DNA of 64,000 nt, from contig DAOTXW010000089.1 in assembly GCA_034435035.1 (NCBI GenBank), forward strand, positions 1 through 64,000, in the 5' to 3' direction. The notes beneath the pieces were generated by a model that was given only the letters and a program-made list of their open reading frames with translations, made no database searches and was not told where the DNA came from. Made by a program: the position numbers and the translations under genes. Shown piece after piece: positions 51,211-58,521 of this stretch (positions are counted from its first letter, which is position 1; the number at the start of each line of letters is the position of its first letter). Source of the DNA: JAHEME01 sp034435035 (lineage in GTDB: Bacteria > Chloroflexota > Anaerolineae > Aggregatilineales > UBA3940).

Positions 51211-51609
51211 GTGTTTCAGCAATGCATCATTATCGGGAATCTGGGCCGTGATCCGGAAATGCGCTACACCCCTGATGGCACCGCGGTAACGAGCTTCACG
51301 GTTGCGGTCAACCGCCGCTGGACCGGCAAGGATGGCAGCGAGGGGGAGAAGACCTGGTGGTTCAAAGTGACCTGCTGGCGGAAGCTGGCGGAGACCACCA
51401 ATCAGTATCTGAAAAAAGGCCGTCAGGTGATGGTCATCGGAGAAGTGGACGCTTCGGCGTACCTTGCGAAAGAGGATGGCCAGCCGCGGGCCACACTCGA
51501 GCTGACCGCGCGCGATGTGCGGTTCTTGGGTGGCCGTGATGAGGGCATGGGCAGCAGCTCTGGCGGCGCTGCTTCGTATCCCCAGGAAGAAGAGGACATT
51601 CCCTTCTAG
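51211..51609 (+). CDS. ssb: Single-stranded-DNA-binding protein
   Basis: 132 aa. Start GTG 51211 with AAGGAG seven bases upstream. OB fold: FQQCIIIGNLGRDPEMRYTP, VAVNRRW, WFKVTCWRKLAETTNQYLKKG, and the acidic C-terminal tip EEEDIPF that recruits repair and replication partners. It lies nine bases before the translin-like gene. The 249-bp spacer upstream (50962-51210) shows no gene; it contains no clear consensus promoter. Confidence 0.95.
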   Translation: MFQQCIIIGNLGRDPEMRYTPDGTAVTSFTVAVNRRWTGKDGSEGEKTWWFKVTCWRKLAETTNQYLKKGRQVMVIGEVDASAYLAKEDGQPRATLELTARDVRFLGGRDEGMGSSSGGAASYPQEEEDIPF

Positions 51610-51618
51610 AGATAAGAC

Positions 51619-52311
51619 ATGCCTGTCCTCCCCGATCTGGAACGGAATGCCGAGACGATCCGGGCCGAGCTTGAGCGCATCAACTCGGCCCGGGATGTGG
51701 CCCTGGCGCGCTCTCGTGAGCTGATCCGGGTCTGCGCTGCGGCTATCAAAGCCGTGCACCGGGCAAACTGGGAGGAAGCCGAACAGGGCCTCATGGTTGT
51801 TCAACGCGCTGCTTACGAGCTGATCGAGGGCCTGCACGACTATCCCGACCTTTACCAGGCAGGCTATACACAGGATGCGCTAAAGGAATACGTTGAGGCC
51901 TTTGCCATCTATTCGCTGGTGAGGGATCGAGCGCTGCCCGATCCCCAACAGCTGCGGGTAACCGGAGCAACCTATCTGAATGGTCTGGCCGAAGCCGCCA
52001 GTGAGCTAAGGCGCAGCACGCTGGACATCATTCGACACGGCCACAGCCAGCAGGCCGAGCACCTGCTTGAAGCAATGGACGGTATCTACAACCTGCTCAT
52101 GACCTTTGACTTCCCGGATGCCATCACCTATGGCTTGCGCCGGCGCGTCGACAACCTGCGTGGAGTGCTGGAACGCACACGGGGCGATCTGACCAGCAGC
52201 CTGCGCCAGGAGCACCTTCAGGCCGCGCTCAATAAGCTTGAACAGAAGCTGAGCCTGTCGGCAGAATATTCGGAAGCAATCCGACTGCCGAGCGACGAAG
52301 ACGAATCGTAG
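51619..52311 (+). CDS. Translin-family protein
   Basis: 230 aa, all-helical. The translin pattern is clear: LKEYVEAFAIYSLV, ATYLNGLAEAASELRRSTLDI (with acidic residues at the positions used by TRAX nuclease), AEHLLEAMDGIYNLLMTFDFPDAITYGLRRRVDNLRGVLERTRGD, each of which I cite only in part. Eukaryotic translin forms octamers that bind ssDNA/ssRNA; with TRAX it is the C3PO RNase. Bacterial homologues are rare. Being directly behind ssb suggests a joint role with single-stranded nucleic acid. Whether it is an active RNase needs the acidic triad to be mapped on a structure. Confidence 0.85.
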   Translation: MPVLPDLERNAETIRAELERINSARDVALARSRELIRVCAAAIKAVHRANWEEAEQGLMVVQRAAYELIEGLHDYPDLYQAGYTQDALKEYVEAFAIYSLVRDRALPDPQQLRVTGATYLNGLAEAASELRRSTLDIIRHGHSQQAEHLLEAMDGIYNLLMTFDFPDAITYGLRRRVDNLRGVLERTRGDLTSSLRQEHLQAALNKLEQKLSLSAEYSEAIRLPSDEDES

Positions 52312-52352
52312 CCACCTGCCGCTGCCTGAGCCGGACGGTACCCGGAGCGGCA

Positions 52353-52383
52353 GCGCTGCAGCCTCTTCTGTCGGCTGCAGCGC
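52353..52383. terminator. Hairpin after the translin gene
   Basis: Perfect 11-bp stem (GCGCTGCAGCC at 52353-52363 with 52373-52383), 9-nt loop, between convergent genes; no T-tract. Confidence 0.55.
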
Positions 52384-52406
52384 GATTAGCCCGGAATCTA
52401 ATGCTA

Positions 52407-52652
52407 TCAGAATTGATTGTAGCTGGCCTTGATTGTTGGCTCGTGCGGCTTACGTTCGAGCCAGGCAGGTGTTTTGTCTTTGTGCCGAATATCGAGCGGA
52501 TCGCCGAAGAGACGCATCCCCAGGCCAAAGGGCAGCGTGATCGTCATGTAGAAGACCATCAGGAAGACACGCCCCACCACCTCGCCCATGAGGTGGCCGA
52601 ACTTCTTCCACGCTTTCCAGACAGCGGACAAACCTCGTTTGATCGACTCCAC
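52407..52652 (-). CDS. Short SxtJ-like membrane protein
   Basis: 81 aa. One or two membrane stretches (MGEVVGRVFLMVFYMTITLP) and the segment FGLGMRLFGDPLDIR ... PAWLERKP resemble the C-terminal part of SxtJ-type small membrane proteins found beside sugar or lipid-modification genes. Starts at GTG 52650-52652 with CGGAG upstream. Function unknown. Convergent with the translin gene. Confidence 0.6.
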   Translation of the reverse strand: MESIKRGLSAVWKAWKKFGHLMGEVVGRVFLMVFYMTITLPFGLGMRLFGDPLDIRHKDKTPAWLERKPHEPTIKASYNQF

Positions 52653-52825
52653 TCTGCGCTCCGTGCTGTGACTGTCATGAACTGTGGCGATTATAACGCG
52701 GCCGCAGCGAACTCACCACGACGTTGCCCGGCTTCTACCAGCGGGCTATAATGAGGCGCCCTGATGGCTTCAGGGGGCGGAGGCATCTCGCATCCGGCCC
52801 CTGTTTCTATGGACTGCTACTGACT

Positions 52826-55066
52826 ATGAAATGCTCCCGATACTGCGCCCTTCTCGCTGCCCTCATCCTGACAGCCTGTGGTCTGTTGCCATCCTCACCA
52901 AGCTCCACACAGCCTGCGGCGGGACCGCAGCCGACTCCAACCCCTAATCTGGGTGAGCCGGACGGTGTCGCAGAGGCATTCCTGGGTGCGTGGTCGGCTG
53001 GCAACTACGAAGGAATGTACAGCCTGCTGTCCCCCAACAGCCAGGCGGAGTACACACTGGAGGAGTTCAGCAGCATTTATGCCAGCACGGCAGCGGCCAT
53101 GACGCTGATCGATCTGCAGGCAGCACCGCTCTCTGCACTCCCTGACACAACCGGTACCACTGCTCGTGTTGCCTTCCATGTCACTTACAACACCCAGGTG
53201 ATTGGCCCGATCGAGGAAGATCTGACCATGAACATGATCCTCGCCGATGGGCGGTGGGGGATCTCCTGGACGCCTGCCCTTATCTTCCCGGAAATGGCAG
53301 GGAACAACACCATCCAGATGGAAATCGAGAATCCGGCGCGGGCAAACATCTACGATCGCAACGGTCTGTGGCTGGTTTCGGCTAATGCGTCAGCGGTCAC
53401 AATCAGCGTTGTTCCCGGCGAGATCAGCCCGGACTGGGAAGAGCAGATGCTGAACCTGCTGAGTGAGGTATTGCGCACCACACCGGCAGATATCCGAAAG
53501 AACTACGAGGGATATCCGGCTGACTGGGTGCTGGCCGTTGGCGATGCGGATGCCGAAACAGTGCAGGCAAACTGGGGAGCCCTGAGCAGCTACCCCGCGC
53601 TGCGCTTCACAGACAAAAGCGGTCGGCGTTATTTCAACCTGCTGGCGCCGCACGTGCTGGGATACACGGGCTTCATCCCTGCTGAACAGAGCGCATCCTA
53701 CCTGGCCAGAGGCTATCGGGGCGATGAACTGGTCGGGCTGAGCGGTCTTGAGCTGTGGGGAGAAAACTATCTGGCGGGAACACGGGGCGGCGTGCTGAGC
53801 GCTTATACCCCAAGCGGGCAATACTTTGGGGAGATAGCCAGGCGCGACCCGCAGCCGGCACAAAGTCTGTACACCACACTGGACCGGAACCTCCAGACGA
53901 TCGTCCAGGACGCGATCGAAGACGCTTACCGCGCCGGCTCTGCGACATGGGCGCCCACCTCAGGGGGGGCGGCAGTAGTCGTGCTGGATGTCAACACCGG
54001 CGATATCCTGGCGATGGCCAGCTACCCCTATTTTGACCCCAATGTCCTGAACCCGAACAACAGCCACCCGCTCCTCACCGACACCTACCTGAGTGACCTG
54101 CTCAATGATCCGCGCCGGCCTTTCCTGAACCGTGCCACCCAGGGCCAGTATCCGCCGGGCTCTCTATTCAAGATCATTTCAATGGCCACAGCGATCGGCA
54201 GCGGCACCCTGCAAGAAGACTCAACCTATACCTGTACCGGCATCTGGACCGAGATGGGTGCCGATAACCCGCGCTACGACTGGCTGGAAGAGGGGCATGG
54301 AACCATCACGCTCCAGCAAGCCCTGACCGGCTCCTGCAACCCCTTTTTCTATCACATTGGCTTCGTGACCGGCCAGCGAGACTACAATCTGCTGCCGACC
54401 TATGCACGTGAGTTTGGGCTGGGCAGCCCGCTGGGCATCCAGATTGAGGAGAATCCAGGCCTGATCCCGGACCCAGATTGGTTGTGGCAGACACGCGGGC
54501 AGGAGTGGACTCTATCAGACAGCGTCAATATGGCCATCGGCCAGGGCGATGTCCTGGTGACGCCTTTACAGATGGCTGTCGCTATCGCCGCGATCGCTAA
54601 CGGCGGCACGCTCTACCGCCCGCAGCTGGTTGATCGGATCGGCCTGATCGGGGAAGAGCCAAGCGTGACCTTTGAACCTGAGGTCATTGGCAATCTCTCG
54701 CTGACGCCGGAGCAGCTTCAGGCTATTCGGGAAGGGATGCGTGGGGTCGTCACAGACATCACCCTGGGAACAGCTGAATACCGGCTGGGGAGCCTTGAAA
54801 TCCCGGTAGCCGGCAAGACCGGTACGGCTCAGGTGTCTCAGCCGGGCGCCCCACCGCTGGCCTGGTTCGGGGGCTATGCACCCTACGAGAACCCGGAAAT
54901 CGCGGTGGTGGTCATGATCGAGAATGGAGGTCAGGGATCGGGTGTGGCCGCTCCGATATTCCGCCGGATCATCGAGAAATATTACGACGTGCGGGTGCTA
55001 GACTATCCGCCTGACTGGTTTGATCCGGAGCTGTTTGAGTTCGTGACGGAAGACATCGGCGAATAA
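52826..55066 (+). CDS. Class B penicillin-binding protein, lipoprotein-anchored (PBP2/MecA-type)
   Basis: 746 aa. Lipoprotein signal ends ALILTAC (Cys18), so it is attached by lipid and not by the usual helix. NTF2-like MecA_N domain (PDGVAEAFLGAWSAGNYEGM) is followed by the dimerisation region (NPARANIYDRNGLWLVSANA) and the transpeptidase domain with QYPPGSLFKIISMA (SxxK), LTGSCNPFFYH (SxN) and VAGKTGTAQVSQ (KTG). It cross-links peptidoglycan during growth; the MecA_N domain is often found in low-affinity beta-lactam targets. Start ATG 52826 chosen for the lipobox; ribosome site weak. A strong terminator follows. Confidence 0.9.
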   Translation: MKCSRYCALLAALILTACGLLPSSPSSTQPAAGPQPTPTPNLGEPDGVAEAFLGAWSAGNYEGMYSLLSPNSQAEYTLEEFSSIYASTAAAMTLIDLQAAPLSALPDTTGTTARVAFHVTYNTQVIGPIEEDLTMNMILADGRWGISWTPALIFPEMAGNNTIQMEIENPARANIYDRNGLWLVSANASAVTISVVPGEISPDWEEQMLNLLSEVLRTTPADIRKNYEGYPADWVLAVGDADAETVQANWGALSSYPALRFTDKSGRRYFNLLAPHVLGYTGFIPAEQSASYLARGYRGDELVGLSGLELWGENYLAGTRGGVLSAYTPSGQYFGEIARRDPQPAQSLYTTLDRNLQTIVQDAIEDAYRAGSATWAPTSGGAAVVVLDVNTGDILAMASYPYFDPNVLNPNNSHPLLTDTYLSDLLNDPRRPFLNRATQGQYPPGSLFKIISMATAIGSGTLQEDSTYTCTGIWTEMGADNPRYDWLEEGHGTITLQQALTGSCNPFFYHIGFVTGQRDYNLLPTYAREFGLGSPLGIQIEENPGLIPDPDWLWQTRGQEWTLSDSVNMAIGQGDVLVTPLQMAVAIAAIANGGTLYRPQLVDRIGLIGEEPSVTFEPEVIGNLSLTPEQLQAIREGMRGVVTDITLGTAEYRLGSLEIPVAGKTGTAQVSQPGAPPLAWFGGYAPYENPEIAVVVMIENGGQGSGVAAPIFRRIIEKYYDVRVLDYPPDWFDPELFEFVTEDIGE

Positions 55067-55086
55067 GGCTTCAGTCTCTCCATCCA

Positions 55087-55113
55087 CCCCGGCCGATATC
55101 AGCCGGGGTTTTT
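55087..55113 (+). terminator. Rho-independent terminator after the PBP2 gene
   Basis: CCCCGGC (55087-55093) pairs with GCCGGGG (55102-55108), 8-nt loop, then TTTTT. The 69-bp spacer holds little else. Confidence 0.85.
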
Positions 55114-55135
55114 GTCTGCCTACAGCTCCCGGCCT

Positions 55136-56101
55136 CTATGTCTGAGCCATTTCCCCCCGCACAGTGTGATAGAGCAGATCGGCACGGAGCTCCGAGAGCG
55201 CATAACAGGGGCCGCCGAGATGTTCAGCCAGCCGCTGGGCAAGGCCTTGATCAAAGCTGGCATGCTCCATATTGATTACCACTGAGCGTATCCCCTCCTC
55301 ATGGATCTGCCGCGCGATGCGATGAGCTTCGTCCTGGGGGGGAAGATTGCCAATCGACACGTTTCCGGCGCCATCTGTGAGCAGGATCATCAGCGGCATG
55401 ACGTCGGGGTGAGACAGGCTATCCTGTTGAAAGACCTGCAGAGCCAGGGCCAGCCCTGCTGACAGTGGGGTCTTACCGCCGACGGGGATATCGGCCAGCG
55501 CACGCTGTGCCAGCTGAACCGAGTTAGTGGGCGGCAGAACCAGATGAGCACGGTTCTTCTGGAACACGATCAGCCCAACCCGATCGCGCCGCTGATAAGC
55601 ATCGGTGAGGAGGGACAGGATGGCGCCCTTGGTAGCCGTCATTCGTTCGGCAACTGCCATGCTCCAAGAGGCATCAACCACAAACAGGACAAGATTGGCC
55701 TGGCGCTTGACCCGCACTTTGCGCTGGAGGTCCTGCTTGCGCACCGCAAAGGCCAGATCGCCAGTATCCCGCTCGATCTGGAAGGGCGCAGCAGCGCGGA
55801 TGGTGGCATCAAAGGCGATGTCGCTGGTCTTGCCTTCGGCAGGGCGCGCCTGGATGTAGCGCCCCCGCTTGCGCTCGGTACGGGTCTGGCTCCGGCGCCC
55901 GCTCTGGCGGCGCGTCAGTCGATCCAGGGGGGTATCCAGCCGGCGCGCTATCTTGAATTCCTCGCCCGGCTGCACCTTCTGCCCACCTTCCCACCAGCGC
56001 GATTCCTGTGAGGAAAACACCTGCTGGCGCTGCGGCTGGGTGGGAGCAACCTCGGGATGTTCCTCCAGGTCGGGCTGCTCGTCTACGGCCTCAGCCTGTT
56101 T
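55136..56101 (-). CDS. VWA half of the metal chelatase (ChlD/CobT-like), reached by -1 frameshift
   Basis: The -1 frame relative to the gene upstream encodes about 321 residues from the A9 run to the stop at 55136. It starts with the acidic, Gln/Pro-rich linker (KQAEAVDEQPDLEEHPEVAP), then a basic patch (RRQSGRRSQTRTERKRGR) and a VWA (integrin-I) domain with MIDAS DASWSMA and ILLTDGAGN. This is the medium-subunit C-terminal half. It has no convincing start of its own: the GTG at 56018-56020 lacks a fitting ribosome site and would cut the linker. So it is most likely made only as a fusion (685 aa in all) with the upstream AAA+ half. Alternatives: an assembly indel in the A-run, or a real broken gene. 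Confidence 0.75.
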   Translation of the reverse strand, partial: KQAEAVDEQPDLEEHPEVAPTQPQRQQVFSSQESRWWEGGQKVQPGEEFKIARRLDTPLDRLTRRQSGRRSQTRTERKRGRYIQARPAEGKTSDIAFDATIRAAAPFQIERDTGDLAFAVRKQDLQRKVRVKRQANLVLFVVDASWSMAVAERMTATKGAILSLLTDAYQRRDRVGLIVFQKNRAHLVLPPTNSVQLAQRALADIPVGGKTPLSAGLALALQVFQQDSLSHPDVMPLMILLTDGAGNVSIGNLPPQDEAHRIARQIHEEGIRSVVINMEHASFDQGLAQRLAEHLGGPCYALSELRADLLYHTVRGEMAQT

Positions 56102-56124
56102 TTTTTTAGCTCAACTGATTCCTC
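56083..56124 (-). promoter_or_regulatory. Candidate programmed -1 frameshift site
   Basis: In mRNA sense: GAGGA (SD-like, 56120-56124), 12 nt, then A9 (56107 to 56099) read as CTA AAA AAA AAC, then the zero-frame stop TAG (56083-56085). The -1 frame has its own stop TGA at 56111-56113, so frames overlap only in the 30 nt that contain the A9. Both A AAA AAA and A AAA AAC are canonical -1 slippery heptamers. A short stem (GGCTG with CAGCC) can form behind it. Transcriptional slippage on nine A is an equal alternative. Confidence 0.7.
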
Positions 56125-57192
56125 GCTCATCTCCTGCTCGCCCTCATCAATCTGCTCTGCTTCGCGCCGGGCATACTCAAGGCGCTCTTCCAGATTGTGG
56201 AGGCTGGCCTGGGCTTCCTGGAAGGGGCCGCGCCGCACGCGATGCGGCAGCGCCAGCTCGGCCGCCAGCAAAATGTCGCGGTCGCTAACGGACAGCCGTC
56301 CTTCCAGGGCCGCATGCGCCCGGGCCGTCTTGAGGATGACCAGATCGGCACGATGCCCATCAACCGCCAGGCTGGAGGTGAGGGTGGCAATGGTTGCCAG
56401 GTTCTGCCGTGAGTAAGCTACCCGATCGACTATTTCGCGAGCCCGGATGATCTCATCCGCCAGATGCTGTTCGTGCTCCAGCCACATCTCGCGGAAGCCA
56501 ACGGGATCGCTCTCAAACTGGATGTGCCGCTCCAGAATAGCCATACGCTCGGCGGCATCCTGCAAGCCCCGCACATCTACCGCCAGCGCAAAGCGGTCGA
56601 GCAGCTGCGGGCGCAGGTCGCCTTCTTCCGGATTCATCGTCCCCACAAGGATAAAGCGGGCCGGGTGGGAAAAGCTGATCCCTTCTCGCTCCACTACATT
56701 GATCCCCATGGCGGCTGAGTCAAGCAGCAGATCAACCACGTGATCATCAAGCAGGTTCACTTCATCCACATAGAGGATGCCGCGGTTAGCAGAAGCCAGC
56801 ACTCCAGCATCAAACTGCCGCTGACCAAGCTGGATCGCTTTCTCGATATCCAGCGTGCCGACCACACGATCCTCTGTCGCGCTAACAGGGAGATCGACCA
56901 GGCGAATCCGGCGACGCGTCACAGCCAGTTCATGGCCAGCCGCCCGGCGCTCACGGCACTCGTCACACCATGCCTCGGGGTGGGCCGGATCGCAGCTAAA
57001 GCGGCAGTCCGCCACCACCTCAATCTCCGGCAACAACGCAGCCAGCGCGCGGGCCGCCGTACTCTTGGCTGTACCGCGCTCGCCGCGAATCAGCACCCCA
57101 CCGATCTGGGGGTTCACTGCATTAAGCACCAGGGCCCGTTTCATGCGGTCCTGGCCAACCAGCGCCGTAAACGGATATATCACTGCCGGCAT
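56083..57192 (-). CDS. Metal-chelatase AAA+ subunit (ChlI/BchI-like), zero-frame product
   Basis: 369 aa read without frameshift. AAA+ ATPase of the magnesium/cobalt chelatase family: YPFTALVGQDRMKRALVLNA, Walker A GERGTAKSTAARAL, a Cys-rich insert CRFSCDPAHPEAWCDECRERR, the VVGTLDIEKAIQLGQ segment, Walker B GILYVDEVNLLDDH, GTMNPEEGDLRPQLLDRF. Ends with a Glu-rich tail and NRLRP before TAG. The same ribosome may shift -1 at the A9 run to give the 685-aa AAA+-VWA fusion. Together with a CobN or ChlH large subunit (not in the window) such proteins insert Co or Mg into tetrapyrroles. No bacteriochlorophyll genes are near, so cobalt for cobalamin is likelier. Confidence 0.85.
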   Translation of the reverse strand: MPAVIYPFTALVGQDRMKRALVLNAVNPQIGGVLIRGERGTAKSTAARALAALLPEIEVVADCRFSCDPAHPEAWCDECRERRAAGHELAVTRRRIRLVDLPVSATEDRVVGTLDIEKAIQLGQRQFDAGVLASANRGILYVDEVNLLDDHVVDLLLDSAAMGINVVEREGISFSHPARFILVGTMNPEEGDLRPQLLDRFALAVDVRGLQDAAERMAILERHIQFESDPVGFREMWLEHEQHLADEIIRAREIVDRVAYSRQNLATIATLTSSLAVDGHRADLVILKTARAHAALEGRLSVSDRDILLAAELALPHRVRRGPFQEAQASLHNLEERLEYARREAEQIDEGEQEMSEESVELKKNRLRP

Positions 57193-57232
57193 AAGAATTT
57201 TCGTTCCCCGAAGATGCGGCCAGTGGGGCCGA

Positions 57233-57260
57233 CCCGCCGAGATTATACCCTACCGGCGGG
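57233..57260 (-). promoter_or_regulatory. -10 box inside an inverted repeat, chelatase promoter
   Basis: Minus-strand TATAAT (57242-57247), 50 bp before the chelatase start, is flanked by CCCGCCG (57233-57239) and CGGCGGG (57254-57260). The 7-bp arms could be an operator or a hairpin; -35 is weak. No cobalamin riboswitch fits in this 88-bp spacer. Confidence 0.35.
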
Positions 57261-57280
57261 CACGGAAACACAACACAGCG

Positions 57281-58519
57281 CTAGCCGCTTAGCGACATGC
57301 TGACCATCAGCGCATACACCTGAGCCGCACGCGCCACATCGTCCAAACGAACCTGCTCATTGACAGTATGCGCGTAGTCTGGATTGCCCGGCCCGAAACC
57401 CACAGTGGGGATACCCAGCTCCCCCATGCTGTACACTCCATCCGTGGAGAAAGCCCAGTGGCCCACTTCAGGCTCCTGCCCGATGCAGGAGCGAATGGCT
57501 CGAGACATCATAGCGATAAGTGGGTGGTCGGGATCCAGCGCCCATGCGTTAAAAGCCTGTCGAATGCACATAGCATAGCCAGTATAAGAACTGGCCATAT
57601 ATTCGGCGATTTCCACGGTCGCCTCGAGGCCCTCCCGATCGATCACGGTTTGTATCTGCATCTGAGCGCGGGTGGCTGTCTCGCCGACTGTCAGGCGGCG
57701 ATCCACATAGAACACGCATTTGTCAGGGATAGCATTAGCGCTGGGGGCCGAGCTCTCAATATGAGTCACAGCGATCGAACCAGAGCCAAGAAAGGGATCT
57801 GCAGCCATCCCGGCAGAGAGAAGGTCAATGCCAAAGATCAGCCGAGCCGCGCCAACCACCGCGTTCTCGCCCAGGTCGGGCCGTGATCCATGGCTGCTGC
57901 GGCCGTGAACTGTGACTTTGAACAGCACCCTGCCGCGATGCCCGCGCTTGACGGTCATATTGCTTGGTTCCGCCAGCAGGATCCAATCCGGTCTGATGTT
58001 CTCGTTGTCCATCAAAGCCCTGAGGGCGCACCCTTCACAGGGCTCCTGTTGAACCACAAAGGCGAGAGCCAGAGTCCCATGCAAGGGAGTCCCCGACTCT
58101 ATCAGCCGCTTGACTGCATAGACAACAGCCGCTATGGATCCTTTCATGTCGCAGGCCCCCAAGCCATAAAGGAACCCATCCTGAACCGCAGCCTCATAGG
58201 GGGCATAGGGCCAGCCGGACGCGGTCGGGGCGACAGTATCCATATGGGCGTCAATCAACAGGGTCGGGCCGGGTCCGTCGCCCAGCCGGGCCACCACGTT
58301 ACCAACCCGGTCTATATGCACATCGCTGACGCCTACCGCTTTCAGCTCGTCCAGGATCAGGTTGGCGACAGCGCCTTCCTGGGTGGAAGGGCTGGGAGTC
58401 TGTACCAGCGAACGAAGGAAGCCGGTCATCTGGATGCACTCATCGGTCGTCAGAGCAAGGCGCTCAGGCGTCACCGGGAGAGAGGCCCCTGAGAGAGGCG
58501 GGAACGGGAAGATCGGCAT
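57281..58519 (-). CDS. M20-family peptidase/deacylase-like protein with altered catalytic Glu
   Basis: 412 aa. M20 landmarks: LLIDAHMDTVAPT (metal His, Asp), YGLGACDMKGSIAAVVYAV, FVVQQEPCEGCALRALM, RGHRGRVLFKVTVHGRSSHG (dimerisation lid), FSTDGVYSMGELG and FGPGNPDYAHTVNE (last His). In YgeY-type relatives the centre of the third motif is QEE; here it is Gln157-Gln158-Glu159, so the general-base Glu appears to be Gln158. It may be inactive, or use another residue. Start ATG 58517-58519 is 2 bp after the sugar-transferase stop, so it belongs to the glycan operon. Confidence 0.8.
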   Translation of the reverse strand: MPIFPFPPLSGASLPVTPERLALTTDECIQMTGFLRSLVQTPSPSTQEGAVANLILDELKAVGVSDVHIDRVGNVVARLGDGPGPTLLIDAHMDTVAPTASGWPYAPYEAAVQDGFLYGLGACDMKGSIAAVVYAVKRLIESGTPLHGTLALAFVVQQEPCEGCALRALMDNENIRPDWILLAEPSNMTVKRGHRGRVLFKVTVHGRSSHGSRPDLGENAVVGAARLIFGIDLLSAGMAADPFLGSGSIAVTHIESSAPSANAIPDKCVFYVDRRLTVGETATRAQMQIQTVIDREGLEATVEIAEYMASSYTGYAMCIRQAFNAWALDPDHPLIAMMSRAIRSCIGQEPEVGHWAFSTDGVYSMGELGIPTVGFGPGNPDYAHTVNEQVRLDDVARAAQVYALMVSMSLSG

Positions 58520-58521
58520 GG

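Noticed and set aside
56018..56020. GTG as an independent start for the chelatase VWA half
   Set aside because: No ribosome site at a fitting distance, and it would remove the acidic linker that is open in the same frame up to the A9 run; frameshift expression explains the layout better.
57193..57280. Cobalamin riboswitch before the chelatase gene
   Set aside because: Only 88 bases are available, too short for the element, and no B12-box was found.
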